DNA of 64,000 nt from Metellina segmentata. Lineage: Eukaryota > Arthropoda > Arachnida > Araneae > Tetragnathidae. The stretch spans positions 77,977,100 to 78,041,099 of the forward strand of contig OX375872.1 in NCBI GenBank assembly GCA_947359465.1. Reading direction: 5' to 3'. The translations under genes and the position numbers were made by a program. Positions 1-13,279 of this stretch are shown piece after piece (position 1 is the first letter of the stretch; each line of letters opens with the position of its first letter). The notes beneath the pieces are model-generated. The model saw only the letters and a list, made by a program, of their open reading frames with translations. It ran no database searches and was not told the origin of the DNA.

Positions 1-2257
1 TTATAATTAGGGGTCCCGTCGAGTATGCTCAACTTAACGAGTGACGAGGACACGATCCAGAAGGTTGGATTTGCGGGTTTTATGGCGAAATGTCCAAAAA
101 CGGACAAACTGCACCAGATCCAGAAAAGAGAAAGTGTAAATTAAGTTGCAGGGGATAGAGTTACTGGAATCGAAGTCAAAGAAGTCAGGGTCCAAACGAA
201 TAACTCCGCAACGACGTTATTTTACTCTGTTCAGGCTCTCTTCTTTGAAAGTGAAAACAGGAAGCCATAAAGCATCTGAAATAGGATATTTGGGCTGTCC
301 GGTGTTGAAACTGATCCCACAAGAAGGGGTCAGCTTACGCCAAGTGGTACTCCGTACTCGTCCATCATTGGAGGACAAGTTGGGGAAAGAGGGTACCTAG
401 GGCATTGAAGAGATCATCCCATCCCTCCTGATTCAGCGTCTCTTCTTTATTCAAACTTTTGGTCCACTGCTCATTTTAGGTAAACCTAAACGTAAACCTT
501 AGGGACCGCCTTGCATATAAAAAAACCATTTCAATAAATTGCATTTAAACTTTAATAAATGTTGAAATTAACAGCATTAAAATTAATAGCACTTTGATCA
601 CTAAAAATTGTACAAATGGTAACTAATACCCATGAAGAAAAAGAGAAACAAAAATACACACCAAAATTTCAATCAGAAACAGGATGTCACGGGAAAAAAA
701 AACGAATAACCTCCTTTATTTCGAGCACTTTTCATACTAGAGCAAATTCAAAGGTTTCATTCAATAGGGAATAACGATGAAGATTCAATATGGAGCTACA
801 AATTCAAATCCATAAAATATTGCAAAATTAATGAATGAACTGTCATGTTTTGATGCCATAATCAGATTCTGCACTGTTGAGTTAGTCGAAATATGAAATT
901 TCATGACTTTACTACCTTTATACTATTTCGAGATATTCAATCCTAAAGTTTGTGTGAATATCAGGGATCATAACACAACTTGAAAGTCTATATTTGTAGA
1001 TCGATATTAATTGTAGTTATAGCTACCCGAATTTTCAATCTGAACACTATTCCAAACGTACTTTTCAGCGATCCGAAAATCAATATAGTTATTATGCAAA
1101 CGATATGCATAGTAACCATTAGTATTTGCATAATAAACATTATTAAGTTTACTACGCAAATGCAAGCGATCCGAGAATTATCATCCGAGGTTTGTCTAAC
1201 GTTTATTAATTTTTTGGTTGCCCCCCTAAAATCTCAATAATGAGGAAAATTTAATGTAGTGCATAAACTAGTTATTGCAAGGAGCTGAAATCTTTCATGG
1301 TCATACCGTAAAAGTTCTGAATCGATTCCCATCTCAAAATATAATAAGGTTACAATTCATAATTTTTTCAAACTTTAATTTAATAATTATTATTGAATAC
1401 TAAAAACTATTTTTTAAATAAACTATTAGGTGGATTTCATTTGGGTTGTTTAACTGTAACATGATACAAAATATCAGCACTATAAAAATTTTATTTAAGA
1501 ACATATCCATAAAAGTCAAATGAAAGGATTTAACATTAAGAGCTCCCATCTTTCTGTATCCATCACTTCGTAACGATTAGACCAAATGACATGAAATTTG
1601 GTATCTGAAGTTAAATTTTGATATAGATTTGAAATCGGAAACTATGAAGTTGGTGCATAATTTAATATGAAGACGGCCCCTTATGAAATTACATGCATTG
1701 AATTCATAGAAAACGTTAGTTCTTGTCCAACGCCATCCTTGAATTTTCTCTACTGTTAAATTGTTGGAATGAAGAGGGGTGGTTCGTTTTTCCCCCGTAA
1801 CTACATGACTTGACTGTTACGTAATCCAGACCTACAGCTTCCGGAAGAACGAAAACCAGAGACGCGACTTCTTCTAACTTTAGAATACAAATTCTGATAC
1901 ATATATTCTATAAATTACCTCTTTTATTAAAAAATCCGAAGGTATCATTCTGCTATCTGAGCAAGAACTCAAAATTTTCAAGGTTGGCACCTCAGCGATT
2001 GTACTCCTCGGAGCATGCCGACTGCGATCTCAACTAATAACGCACGTTTCACAATCAAATCAAATTTTCATTATGTACTCTCAACAAAAGAAGATGTATT
2101 ATTTTTTTCGCGTGATTTTTTAAAAAAAGTCAAAGGACACCTGCTATAAACTTCATAGAAGCAATTAGAAAGTCAACCCCCTGACATTCTTCGAAGCCGA
2201 TACACAATATGAAAAGTTCTTTTTGACACCTTTGAAGCCCTGAGACTTAAGGGACAG
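1..2257. other. No recognisable gene or element
   Basis: AT-rich DNA. Reading frames here are short, lack recognisable motifs and mostly start at non-ATG codons. The 86-residue frame at 980-1240 is isoleucine-rich, as expected from AT-biased noncoding DNA. Confidence 0.6.
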
Positions 2258-2396
2258 GGCAGCCCAGTTGGCAGAGGAACGGATTAGCAATCTGAGTGTT
2301 GCGAGTTCGATACTCATTAAAATGTCCAACCAAAGACCGTCGTGCGCGCGGGGGTTGGTGCACGTTAAATATGTCGTGGCCTCAAATGTGCTCATG

Positions 2397-2397
<1 letters not shown>
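2258..2397 (+). mobile_element. SINE-A copy, 3' truncated
   Basis: It carries the SINE-A head (a box-A-like stretch near AGCCCAGTTGG and a box-B-like stretch near GCGAGTTCGATACTC), then the body containing AAAGACCGTCGTG and GGTGCACGTTAAAT. It stops at about 2397, where the TA microsatellite begins, so roughly the last 190 bp of the family consensus are missing. The rest is not found beyond the nested block that follows. Confidence 0.75.

Positions 2398-2439
<42 letters not shown>
2398..2439. repeat. (TA)21 microsatellite
   Basis: Uninterrupted TA dinucleotides between a truncated SINE-A and the first Tc1-like element. Confidence 0.97.
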
Positions 2440-2441
<2 letters not shown>

Positions 2442-3700
2442 GACACACTACCCTACAATATTGGACCAGACAGCAAGATGTGAAGGTACAAGGGAAAGAA
2501 TACATGCTTTAATAGGGGTAGGGTCCCCCGCGTGCTGCAATTACACTACCCCGCGTGCTGCAATTACACTAGCAACCCTTCGGGGCATACGTTCAACAAG
2601 GTTTTGATACACAGCTATGGGTATTTGTGTCCAGTCCTGCTGCAAGAATGTCGCCAGCTCACATGTAGATTTCGGATTTGATTCCCTGGTCCGTAAGCGT
2701 CGCTCTAACTCGTCTCGCAAATGTTCTATGGGGTTTTGGTCGGGACTCTGAGCAGATCAGGGAAGACTTTTTACATCCATGTTTTGATACCACTGTTTGA
2801 CAGAGGCTGAACATGACATGAAGCGTTACCGTCCTGGAAGTAGCATTCGTACATTGCATAAAATTGCCAGAGCGTAGGAAGAACCTGATTGTCCAAAATG
2901 TTCATGTAGGTATGTATATATATGGTATCAGGAAAAACAGTTTGCATCATTGCATCATTATATGAAGATATTAGGCCAGAAGACTGACATAATCCTCTCC
3001 TGTAACACGGCCATTCAGAACAACAAGTGGGCCAAGTCCACGATGTGATGTCGCATCCCAGATCATAACTGAACCTCCGCCATGCTTAACCGTAGGCCGA
3101 AGACAGTCAACTTGATAGGCTTCTGGTGGCGTTCTCCAAACGTAAACACATCCATTTGTCGGGAATAATTCAAACGACGATTCGTCTGCCCATATAACAC
3201 TCTCCCATTGTTGTTGTGTCCAATTTTTATGATCGCGTCACCATATTCGTCGCTTCAAGGCATTGCATGGTGTAATCACCTTTCGTCGTCAACTTCCAGT
3301 TTTTCGGGTTGTCCGGTGCACGTCGGTCCACTGCTTCCAAACTCGCATCATTGTGGTGCTCTTCCGCTGCACACGAGCTGCTATTGCGCGATGGGAAAAT
3401 TCTCCCCCGTTCAAACTCCGTAAGTTGTTGAAATTTCACCCTATTTCGTCGTGGAGGCATACTTAGTTTCACTAAACGTTCGCCACTAAAAAATAACCAT
3501 GCACAATTTTCAACGTCCCGCTACAGCCCTCTATTTATACGCTTTTAGCATCAACTCAGAGGGCGCTGCTCACACCACGCATGCGTGGTGACTCTGAAAC
3601 TTTACTATATTACATAACATCCTATAATTGACATTTGCTGCAAATTTCATTTCATTCTGACGATTCCTTCATGGTGTTGCATTTTTTACAAACAACAGTG
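2440..3700 (-). mobile_element. Decayed Tc1-like DNA transposon (family 1)
   Basis: It lies between the TA array at 2398-2439 and a short TATATATA at 3701-3708, consistent with TA target choice. The right end (about 3606-3700) contains a terminal segment related to the left end of another Tc1-like piece at 32667; both have a TGCAACACC-like or TGTTGCACC-like stretch followed by GAAGGAAT and GTCAGAATG. No matching left inverted repeat was found, so that end is lost or diverged. A deleted relative lies at 28438-28790. Confidence 0.75.
2515..3472 (-). pseudogene. Tc1-like transposase, several frameshifts and stops
   Basis: Would catalyse cut-and-paste transposition in the nucleus. The minus strand reads, in pieces: an N-terminal helix-turn-helix start (MPPRRNRVKFQQLTEFERGR), a catalytic-core stretch with VIWADESSFELF (first catalytic Asp), then KHGGGSVMIWDATSHRGLG, VLNGRVTGEDYVSLLA followed by a stop, and a C-terminus reading QDWTQIPIAVYQNLVERMPR with RVASVIAARG. 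The segment order matches full-length Tc1 family transposases of about 340 residues, but no single frame covers more than about 80 codons. The DNxPxH and SPDLxPIE motifs were not found intact. Tc1 assignment is firm; the exact family is not. Confidence 0.85.
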
Positions 3701-3708
3701 TATATATA

Positions 3709-5581
<1,873 letters not shown>

Positions 5582-6020
5582 CTCGGGTATCCTGATGACT
5601 CCGGACCTCCGGTGCAGTCCATGAAATCTGAAAACGCAAAGAAAAGGACAGGAGAAGGAAGTATTTGTCTGGAGAACTTCTCAGAACACGCACTAGAACT
5701 ATCATCTGGACCCTCTAAGTTATCATAAATCAGCATCTCATGCTCTTGTCGAAGAAATAAAACATCAAAATTTCATTAAAGTATCATCAAAATTTCATCA
5801 ATCATCAAAGTGTCGTCATCAAAATCATCAATTCCATACATCAAGAAAAAATCTTCGATTTTGTAGCAAATATTAGAGAAGTTCCTTCAGACAGTTCAGT
5901 GTGTTCAAGAGAGTTCATCTAAAGCAATTATTTAAAATTAAGTTGGGTTATTGTGATTCAATGAGTTTTTCAATTTTCTTGATTACATGACACAAATATA
6001 ATAAAATACACACATAATAT
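5582..6020. other. Untranslated 3' internal region of the Gypsy element
   Basis: 439 bp between the integrase stop and the 3' LTR. It includes ATCA-rich short repeats at 5765-5840. No envelope-like frame is present. Confidence 0.7.
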
Positions 6021-6670
6021 CTAAGTCCATATTTTCATGTTATCTATGGCCGTCGATGTTAAATTTGGTCCCTCGTGTGAACCAACTTTCCTAACCTGGT
6101 ATCTGTCATTAGGAAGAGGTTTTTCTACCACATACGGACCAAGGTAGTTTGGGCGCAATTTGAGCCCGCATCCAAATTGAGATCTTTGGATAGCAACAAG
6201 GTCACCTTTTTTTAAAGTGGTAGCAACTTTTCGTTGCCTGTCAAAGTTCTTTTTGCTATTAGTTTGGAACTCTTCAATATTTCTTTTAGCTTCAGCCTTT
6301 AAATTGTCTCTATAATTTAGTAAAGAGTTACGGTATTCTTCATCGAGAAGCTGTGTTACGTTTAAGTCCTCTGGGTTTTTCATTGGGACTCCAACTAGCA
6401 GTTCAAAAGGTGTAAATTTCGTTACACTAGAAGGGGTACTATTAAGTATTCTTTGGACCGAGGACACAAATTTGTACCACTTCGTTGGGTCTTCTATGGA
6501 CAGAGAATGCATCAATGTCTGATGCATTCTCTCTATCTGCCCGTTGCCCCGGGGGACTCGCGTTGCAATCTGGACAAGTTCAATATTCTGCTCCCTGCAA
6601 TAATTTTCGAAATCTTTGTATGTAAAAGCACTGCCCTTGTCGGTGATAAGTCTAGTGGGTTTCCGAAGGT
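6021..6670 (-). pseudogene. Gypsy integrase core (second half) and C-terminal domain
   Basis: Continues the integrase after a one-base shift near 6665-6672. In this frame the minus strand reads LITDKGSAFTYKDFENYC (second catalytic Asp) and VPRGNGQIERMHQTLMHSL (catalytic Glu). The C-terminal domain follows, with GDLVAIQRSQFGCGLKLRPN and the GPY/F-type motif YLGPYVVEKPLPNDRYQVRK, ending GPNLTSTAIDNMKIWT. No chromodomain follows. The same terminal motif (GPNLTSTA) occurs in the deleted Gypsy relative at 13280-13693, showing close kinship. Confidence 0.92.
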
Positions 6671-7972
6671 AGTCTGCTGTAATTGTAGCTTATCAATGGC
6701 ATCTCTAGCCGACGTGGACTTGACAGGGTACAGCCAAAGGTATTTAGTGAAAGTATCCACAACAGAAAATATATATTGGTAGTTCTTATTGTTAGACGGT
6801 AACGGTCCAAGAAAATCGCAGTGGTATGTGTCTATAGGCAAATTGCCTTTGAGGATAGGGTGGAGGAAACCTTCTAATTTACCTTTCTTCTTGTTGTACA
6901 AAATACATGGAATACAGTTTGAAATAGCTGACTCAGCCTTTTGACACATCTTTGGAATATAGTACTCGCGTTGTAGAAGGGCAAGAGTTTTTGACAGAGC
7001 AAAATGTCCTTTACTGTGTAATTCCCGTATTACTTCCAATTCAAGGGATTGTGGAACATACAAAAGTTCTTGACCTTTGTCACATTTAAATAAAACGTCA
7101 TTTCTAAGTACATATTCATTGGTTGAGTTAGTAGAACACAGTGTTTTCAGAGCTTTACTATGTTCATCTTTGGTCTGAGCATTTACAATTTTAGCAGTGA
7201 TAGTGTCATGGGGTGTCACAGGTAAAACGGGACAACGACTCAAGGCATCAACATGTTGTAAACGTTTACCCGGGCGGTGTACGATTTCGTAATCGAACTC
7301 CTCAAGAAACATAGCCCATCTAGCTACTTTTGGGGTCAAGTCTTTTTTGCTCAGTGTTTTTTGAAAGGCGGAACAATCCGTAAAAATTTTGAACCGTGTT
7401 CCTAGGAGGTACGTGCGGAACTTTTTGACCGCTTCTACTATGGCAAGTACCTCAAGTTCGTAGCTTGAGTATTTGGATTGTTGTGGGGTTGTTTTTCTGC
7501 TCATGTAGTGTAGAGGGTGCCAATTCTCATCGTCCGACTTCTGAAGCAGCACAGCGCCAAAACCAAGAGCGCTTGCATCCGTGTGGAGCTCGAGAGGAGA
7601 TCCCTGATTAAAGATGTGGAGAACTGGTTCCCGTGTTAGGCAGTCTTTGAGAGTTAAGAAAGCCTGTTCTTGTTCTGGTCCAAAGTGAAAGGGAGTTTCA
7701 CCACGGAGAAGATCACTTAAGGGTCGAGCAATTAATGAATAGTTGCTGATAAACTTTCTGAAGTAACCTATTAGACCAAGGAAACTTTGAATGTGCTTGT
7801 GTGTTTTGGGTTTATGGAAGTTAAGTACAGTCTTAGTTTTTCGTTCGGAGGGTCGTATTTGTCCGTTGGTGATTTTATGACCAAGAAATTGGATTTCTTT
7901 TTGCAGAAAATTACATTTTTTGAAGTTAAATTGCAAACTATATTCAGCTGCAGTTTGAAACACTTGCTTCAA
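6533..7972 (-). pseudogene. Gypsy RT thumb, RNase H and integrase N-terminus
   Basis: A 479-codon frame carries the downstream part of reverse transcriptase (KKCNFLQKEIQFLGHKI, then FLGLIGYFRKFI), an RNase H domain with LHTDASALGFGAVLLQ, SSYELEVLAIVEAVKKFR and FKIFTDCSAF, and HRPGKRLQHVDALSR. Next is the integrase zinc-binding domain (ELHSKGHFALSK with His-x3-His, then NCIPC) and the first catalytic Asp in DTYHCDFLGPLP. The final ~45 residues are out of frame, because integrase continues in another frame from about 6665. It was separated from the upstream RT frame by an extra TC at about 7993-7999. Confidence 0.93.
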
Positions 7973-7995
7973 TTTACGAATGCCATCGTCATAAT

Positions 7996-9618
7996 TTAGA
8001 GAGAGGGTATAATTAAATCATCTAAGTATGAAATCATGATTTCCTTATTTATCAAATCTCTAAAAATAAGCTGAATGTACCGTTGGAACGTGCTAGGAGA
8101 GTTACACAAGCCAAAAGGGACTTTATTAAATTCATATTGTCCCGATGGTGTTACAAAACTTGTGTATTTTCTGCTGTTCGGGTGAATGTCAATGTGGAAG
8201 AAAGCATTCTTTAAATCAAGATTAGTGAAAATGCTTGCATTTTGTAAGGAGTCTAAAACATCGTCAATTAAAGGGAGAGGGAATCTGTCCATTATGGTTT
8301 TAGAGTTTAGCCTGCGAAAGTCAATACAAATGCGAGTAGAATTATCTGGCTTCTTGCATAAAACAATTGGGGCGGCAAAGTCAGAGGAACTTGGTGAAAT
8401 TATTCCTTCATCTAACCAGACAGAAATTTGCTGGTCTACTTCCTTTTTCTCGGAAAATGCAGGTCGACGGGGACTTTGTGCAATGGGAGTTTCATCATTT
8501 AGAATTATTTTCATTTGCAATTCTGTTGTTTTCGTTTTTAGGGGTCTATAACTATGAATAAGATCTTGTACTTCTCTTTTAATCCTTCCATCCAAAATGT
8601 GGGATAGGTCAGGATCAATGTGATTCTCTATGACGTTGGCGATATTGAAAAAAAAAACGCTTTGTTCGTCATTACTACATAGTGAAATGTTGTTGTTGGC
8701 AAAAGTGAACTGTGTCTGTCCGATGCAGTCCATTCCTAATATTGCATCAAAGGGCAATTCACCATCCTTAACAACCTGAATATCTGTGCACATTGATTTT
8801 CCCTGAATGCAAATAGTTCCTTTGAAACACCCAATGGAAGGGACTTGAGTTTGTCCGATTCCCGAAAATGTAGTCAGAGAGGGGTTCAACAGAGGAGCGG
8901 GACCTATATCAGCAAAGATCTTTTGTTTCAGCAAGGTTACACTTGCACCAGTGTCAAAAAGGGCTATCACAGGAGTACCGTTTACAGTAATGTCAATTTG
9001 CATCGGATTAGCCAATGCGGTATTTACGGCAGCTTCATTACTCATCCTTGATTTGGGATAGGTGTGAGCATGTTTAAACCGGGGACTTTTGGGACAGTTA
9101 GCATGTATATGCCCAAAACCCTTGCAGCCATAGCACTGCTTTCCTCGTTCTTTATTTTTACACTGATTACGCTTATGTCCTTTTAAGCCACAAGAATAAC
9201 AGATTGGTTGTGAGTCTGGCACTGGACGTGTTTGTTTGGTCTGGTAGGCTGAGGAACGAAACCCTTTAGAATTATCGACTTTTTCAAAAATCTTCAATTT
9301 TTCTTTAAATTCTTGTAAATTTTTGCATCCATATAAAATTATTTTTTTGGGAGAATCTGGAATCCCATTTATCACATAATCAATTAGAGATGAGTCATCT
9401 AAAGAACCTTTATGAGCTATTTCCCTCATTGCTAACAAGTATTCTTGCAAAGTTTCGTTGCGTTCTAAATGCCTAGATTCCATAGCTTTATGTAATTGGA
9501 GACCGTTCAATGTATTGGAGAATTCACTTCTTAAATGGCGTTTCATTTGATCCCATGTGTTTATTCCACGAATCGATCTAATTAAGGTTGAAGCCGGGCC
9601 AGTTAAACATTTTCTCAC
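7996..9618 (-). pseudogene. Gypsy gag C-terminus, protease and reverse transcriptase palm
   Basis: 540 codons. The gag part has two CCHC zinc knuckles, CYSCGLKGHKRNQC and CYGCKGFGHIHANC, for RNA binding. The aspartic protease motif is ALFDTGASVTLL, with a downstream AILGMDCIG. Reverse transcriptase motifs follow in order: IVLCKKPDNSTRICIDFRRL, FPLPLIDDVLDSL, FTNLDLKNAFFHI, VPFGLCNSPSTFQRYI and the catalytic YLDDLI. It ends four codons after YLDD because of an extra dinucleotide in a TCTCTC run; without it the frame would continue into 7972. Upstream sequence is in the same frame but interrupted by TAA at 9655-9657. Gag and pol appear to share one frame. Confidence 0.95.
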
Positions 9619-9654
9619 AAAAATTACTTGATGGAGGGGATTTTCAATTTGGTT

Positions 9655-10237
9655 TTATTCAAAAACATCATTTACATCGGATATAAAAGTGTCAACTTGG
9701 TAATTGTCACTTGAGGAAAATGGTCTTATCAATTCAACAATATCCTTTAGGGAGAAGTGAGATGAAAGGTGAGAAAAATATGAGGATTGTGGTGAAGGAA
9801 TCGATGTCTGTGCTCTTAAAACAGAAGTAAAATTTTCATTCGGTACATTGGCTCTTTCAAGAACAAGGTGGTCAGTTCCGTTTATAGACATAGGAATTGA
9901 ATTCGTAGTCGCCGATTCATCATTATCGCTTAAATCTGACATTTGTGTTTGTAATAGAGTGAAATCACTCAAAGCAGCGAGAATTATTTCGTAACACTGG
10001 TCACGTTCTGTGTCAAATTCGAGGTGTAGCAAATTACAAAGAGTTATTAATTCTCTCTATACATTCCCTCTTGGATTCAACATCACTGGCACTGAATCCC
10101 TGAAAACCTCTCAAACGCGCAAGATTTTGTCGATCGCCAGTATTACCAAATATTAACTTATGCAGCAATCGTATGTGGCTCGCTGAACCACTTTTTAACG
10201 ATTTTGCCATACTCGGGATATCGTTAAGGGTTGCCAT
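9655..10237 (-). pseudogene. Gypsy gag N-terminal region, frameshifted
   Basis: The likely start is the ATG at 10235-10237 (MATLNDIPSMAKSLKSGSAS); codons above it come only from a TTG. The frame runs to a stop at 10034-10036, and homologous-looking protein continues one frame over (LLHLEFDTERDQCYEIILAA) until TAA at 9655-9657, after NDVFE. Beyond that stop the same frame goes on as IENPLHQVIFVRKCLTGPAS into the next segment. Gag forms the particle that packages the element RNA. The shift near 10033 fits a 2-base loss, though recoding cannot be excluded from sequence alone. Confidence 0.8.
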
Positions 10238-10909
10238 TTTAAATTTTAATACGTATTTAACAAATTCACTCACAACCAAATATCAACTACAGGACACAAA
10301 TTCTTAACCAACTATCATCTCAAAATCACACTTATAATTCATAAATTTCAAAATTCACTCAATTTTCAACATCAACACATAAAAAATGTATTCTTAATTC
10401 ATAGAGTTCTATTTTTTCAATATCAAAAACTATCAAAAATTGCACTCAAATGTATAGTCAAAATATAATTTCAAATCAAACCATCATTTCAAATATACAT
10501 TCTAATTGCAACTCAGAAAATAGAATTTTCATTCTTCAAACGCATTGTCTGCCTATATTTTGTCAGAGTGAAGGGTCTTCAATATTTTCATTCATTAGGT
10601 AATTTTCAACTTCGTAAAGCAATCTTCAATTCAATATTCAGTTGCTTATTTCAACACACAATGATTGTTGCCCTTTAAACTTCGGTTGTTGGCAGGAAAT
10701 GCATATGTAGTCTGACAAATTAAATCGAACTCACATGTTTTTTCCGTGTTGCTCCATCCGGTGAATCAAATCCTTTCGCATCCATAATCCCAGTTGGTTG
10801 ATCAATTAATCCTTAGGTGGCACACACATACGTTGTATATTTCTTCATAGGAAACGTTTGTTTACAACTTTCAGCCGAAAATGGCGAAAAACGCGTGGCC
10901 CTCAATTCA
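10238..10909. other. Gypsy 5' leader
   Basis: About 670 bp between the primer-binding region and the gag ATG. It is AT-rich and noncoding and includes many TCAAAATTCA-like short repeats on the plus strand. Confidence 0.7.
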
Positions 10910-10927
10910 CAATCGGCCGAACGCCCA
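10910..10927 (-). promoter_or_regulatory. Putative primer-binding site of the Gypsy element
   Basis: Directly next to the 5' LTR on the element's strand: TGGGCGTTCGGCCGATTG. The deleted Gypsy relative has TGGGGGTTCGACCGCGATG at the same position, a few bases from its LTR. Both begin TGGG and share GTTCG, as expected of a tRNA-primed start, but I could not name the tRNA. Confidence 0.65.
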
Positions 10928-11261
10928 TGTGAGTAGTGATGAGTTTAAACAATGTATTTACTGGTGTCTAGGGGATATTTACAAAAGGGGTTTGTAGTTT
11001 AGAATTATAAAATGTAAAGTTAGCCATTAGCTCGGTAAATTAATCATGATCAGCACAGCTTGTGCAAAAGCGTCCTTCATCTCCGCTCGTCTCTCACGCA
11101 CTGCCAGGTCACAGTTAGTTGTCATACCCCACAGACGGTCTTTTCCCTCGTGGTCACTTCACTTCAGATCGGGTGCGTTCCGGGGTGAGCTCTCTGCATG
11201 TCACTTCAGGGTTTGCTCTCTGCATGTCGCTTCGGTGAGTGCTCTCTGTGTGTATGTAACA
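10928..11261 (-). repeat. 5' LTR of the Gypsy element
   Basis: 334 bp direct repeat of 5241-5581, beginning TGTGAG and ending TAACA. It abuts the TA duplicated by the mariner insertion. Confidence 0.95.
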
Positions 11262-11263
11262 TA

Positions 11264-12762
11264 CAGGGTGGTCCCGAATTCATGGTACAAACTTTAATGG
11301 TAGGTACAGGACATTGTAACAATGATTTATTGTATAGGAATGTATAGTCGCAAGTGACGCGGTGAGGCGTAAACAGGGGAAATAAAAGGAAAGAGAAATG
11401 GAGTGATCGGTTGGTATCATTGCCGGTAGAGGGCAGTAGATGTCTAGCCGCTGTTGAACATGAGGCATCGCAGTAGGGAAAAGCGCCATTCACAATTGTG
11501 CTGCCGTAGACGATGGGTGACTTTACGTATGCAGAAAAAGCAGACATGCATTACATGTACGGCCGTGCAAATGGTAACGGCAGAGCTGCGTTACGAATGT
11601 ATCGCGCGGAGTATCCTGATCGACGAATGCCGGATCATAGAATTTTTCAACGGTTACATCGTCAACTTTGTGAAACAGGTGCGTTCGACGTCAACAGACA
11701 TGGCGCTGGTCGAGTAAGAGCTGTACGCACTCCAAGGCTGGAAGAAAGCATCTTGAACATTGTGGCTGATAGACCCGAGTCAAGCACAAGAACTGTTGCG
11801 CGTGACGTAGGTGTGAGTCATCAGACTGTATGCAGAGTGTTAAACGAAAATCGCTTACACCCCTTCCATTTTCAGAAAGCACAAGCATTGAATCCGGCAG
11901 ATTATCCTCGCCGCGTGAACTTCTGCCTGTGGGTGATGCAGCAATGTACGTTGCAGCCGGATTTCGTAGATTATGTGCTATTTACAGATGAAGCGACATT
12001 TTCACGCGAGGGTGTCTTTAATGCGCACAATTCCCATGTGTGGGCAACCGATAATCCACATGCAACGCGTCGACATGCGTTTCAACAACGTTTCAGTATT
12101 AATGTGTGGGCTGGTATTGTGAACGACTTTTTGATTGGCCCATACTTACTACCCACGCGGCTCACTGGCGGAAGCTATCTTATTTTTCTGAAAGAAGTGT
12201 TACCACAACTGCTGCATGATGTTCCGATCGCCATTCGTAACCGCATGTGGTTTCAGCACGATGGGGCGCCAGCACACTTCAGCATTGATGTACGGAATTA
12301 CCTGAATGCCACGTTTGGTACTCGATGGATTGGGCGTGGTGGACCAGTCCCTTGGCCACCCCGATCTCCCGATTTATCGAGCCTCGATTACTTTTTATGG
12401 GGACATCTAAAGCATCTTGTTTATGAGACTCCAGTTGACTCAGATGAGGATCTCGTCGCTCGCTTATCTGTAGCTGCTGCAGGTGTGCGTGAAATACCAG
12501 GCATCTTTGAACGTGTACGCCAATCGCTCCACCGACGCTGTCAAGCATGTATCGATACTGGTGGACGCAATTTTGAACAATTACTGTAAACATGACACTT
12601 GTCAACAACGCTTTCAATAAAATCTTTGTTTTTCCTTAGGCCGTTATTTCCCCTGTTTTCGCCTCACCGCGTCACTTGCGACTATACATTCCTATACAAT
12701 AAATCATTGTTACAATGTCCTGTACCTACCATTAAAGTTTGTACCATGAATTCGGGACCACC

Positions 12763-12765
<3 letters not shown>
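11264..12765 (+). mobile_element. Intact mariner-type DNA transposon
   Basis: 1502 bp element flanked by TA on both sides (11262-11263 and 12766-12767). Its ends are long inverted repeats: 11264-11369 matches the reverse complement of 12660-12765 base for base as I read it, and about 15 further bases match with one difference. Termini read CAGGGTGGTCCCGAATTCAT. With an uninterrupted transposase inside, this has the structure of a recently transposed, potentially autonomous copy. Confidence 0.97.
11513..12589 (+). CDS. Intact IS630/Tc1/mariner-superfamily transposase, 358 aa
   Basis: Nuclear DDE/D recombinase that would bind the 106 bp inverted repeats and cut and paste the element into TA sites. 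The ATG at 11513 gives 358 residues to TAA at 12587-12589, the usual length for the superfamily. Residues ~1-55 form an N-terminal helix-turn-helix (YAEKADMHYMYGRANGNGRA), and a second lies near 92-113 (RTVARDVGVSHQTVCRVLNE). The catalytic core has LFTDEATF (D159), MWFQHDGAPAHF (D250) and WPPRSPDLSSLDYFLWGHLK (D292). I count 41 residues between the second and third Asp, unlike the D34D spacing of classical mariners; DD41D groups are known in the superfamily. No stops or frameshifts. The coding GC is higher than the flanks. Confidence 0.96.
   Translation: MGDFTYAEKADMHYMYGRANGNGRAALRMYRAEYPDRRMPDHRIFQRLHRQLCETGAFDVNRHGAGRVRAVRTPRLEESILNIVADRPESSTRTVARDVGVSHQTVCRVLNENRLHPFHFQKAQALNPADYPRRVNFCLWVMQQCTLQPDFVDYVLFTDEATFSREGVFNAHNSHVWATDNPHATRRHAFQQRFSINVWAGIVNDFLIGPYLLPTRLTGGSYLIFLKEVLPQLLHDVPIAIRNRMWFQHDGAPAHFSIDVRNYLNATFGTRWIGRGGPVPWPPRSPDLSSLDYFLWGHLKHLVYETPVDSDEDLVARLSVAAAGVREIPGIFERVRQSLHRRCQACIDTGGRNFEQLL

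Positions 12766-12815
<50 letters not shown>
12766..12815. repeat. (TA)25 microsatellite
   Basis: Pure TA between the mariner and the second Gypsy element. It is the left part of a TA array whose right part resumes at 14403. Confidence 0.97.
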
Positions 12816-12819
<4 letters not shown>

Positions 12820-13183
12820 AGATTCGTGTTGTTCTGTTTGGTAAGGTCTATATTAAAGACTTCGAATCTTACAGCACATTGACATTTAATGAATAAATAT
12901 ATACAATTATTATGTACAGTTGAGTTATATTTCAAAAAAGTTCCGTCATTATCGGCAGCAGTCGTCTCTGCTCGGAAAAAATACGTCAGCTCTCAATGGC
13001 GTCCAGGGGAAAAAGTGTCTGTTCTATTAATTTTCTCGTAACTGAATACCAGAATGTGAATGGCTCGTGACAGTCTTGCCTTGCATTCCTACTACAATGC
13101 AACTGACTCCTACCAGTCTCGTTGCTCTTATAATGAGTTCTTTCCAGACTAGTAGACAACTACCGTTGTTTAGTATTCCTACA
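12816..13183 (-). repeat. 3' LTR of the deleted Gypsy element
   Basis: 368 bp. On the element's strand the inner flank reads GATCATCAGGATGGCCGAT, similar to the same position in the larger Gypsy element. Confidence 0.95.
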
Positions 13184-13279
13184 ATCGGCCATCCTGATGA
13201 TCTTTCGTCCTCGAAAGGAACACGACAAACCTAAAAAAACAAAACACAAAACAGTATCTGGGAATACATTGATTCAGTA

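Noticed and set aside
146..400. 84-codon frame near the left edge
   Set aside because: It starts at TTG, has no motif, and codon content looks noncoding.
980..1240. 86-codon isoleucine-rich frame
   Set aside because: Composition is explained by AT-rich DNA; start codon is not ATG.
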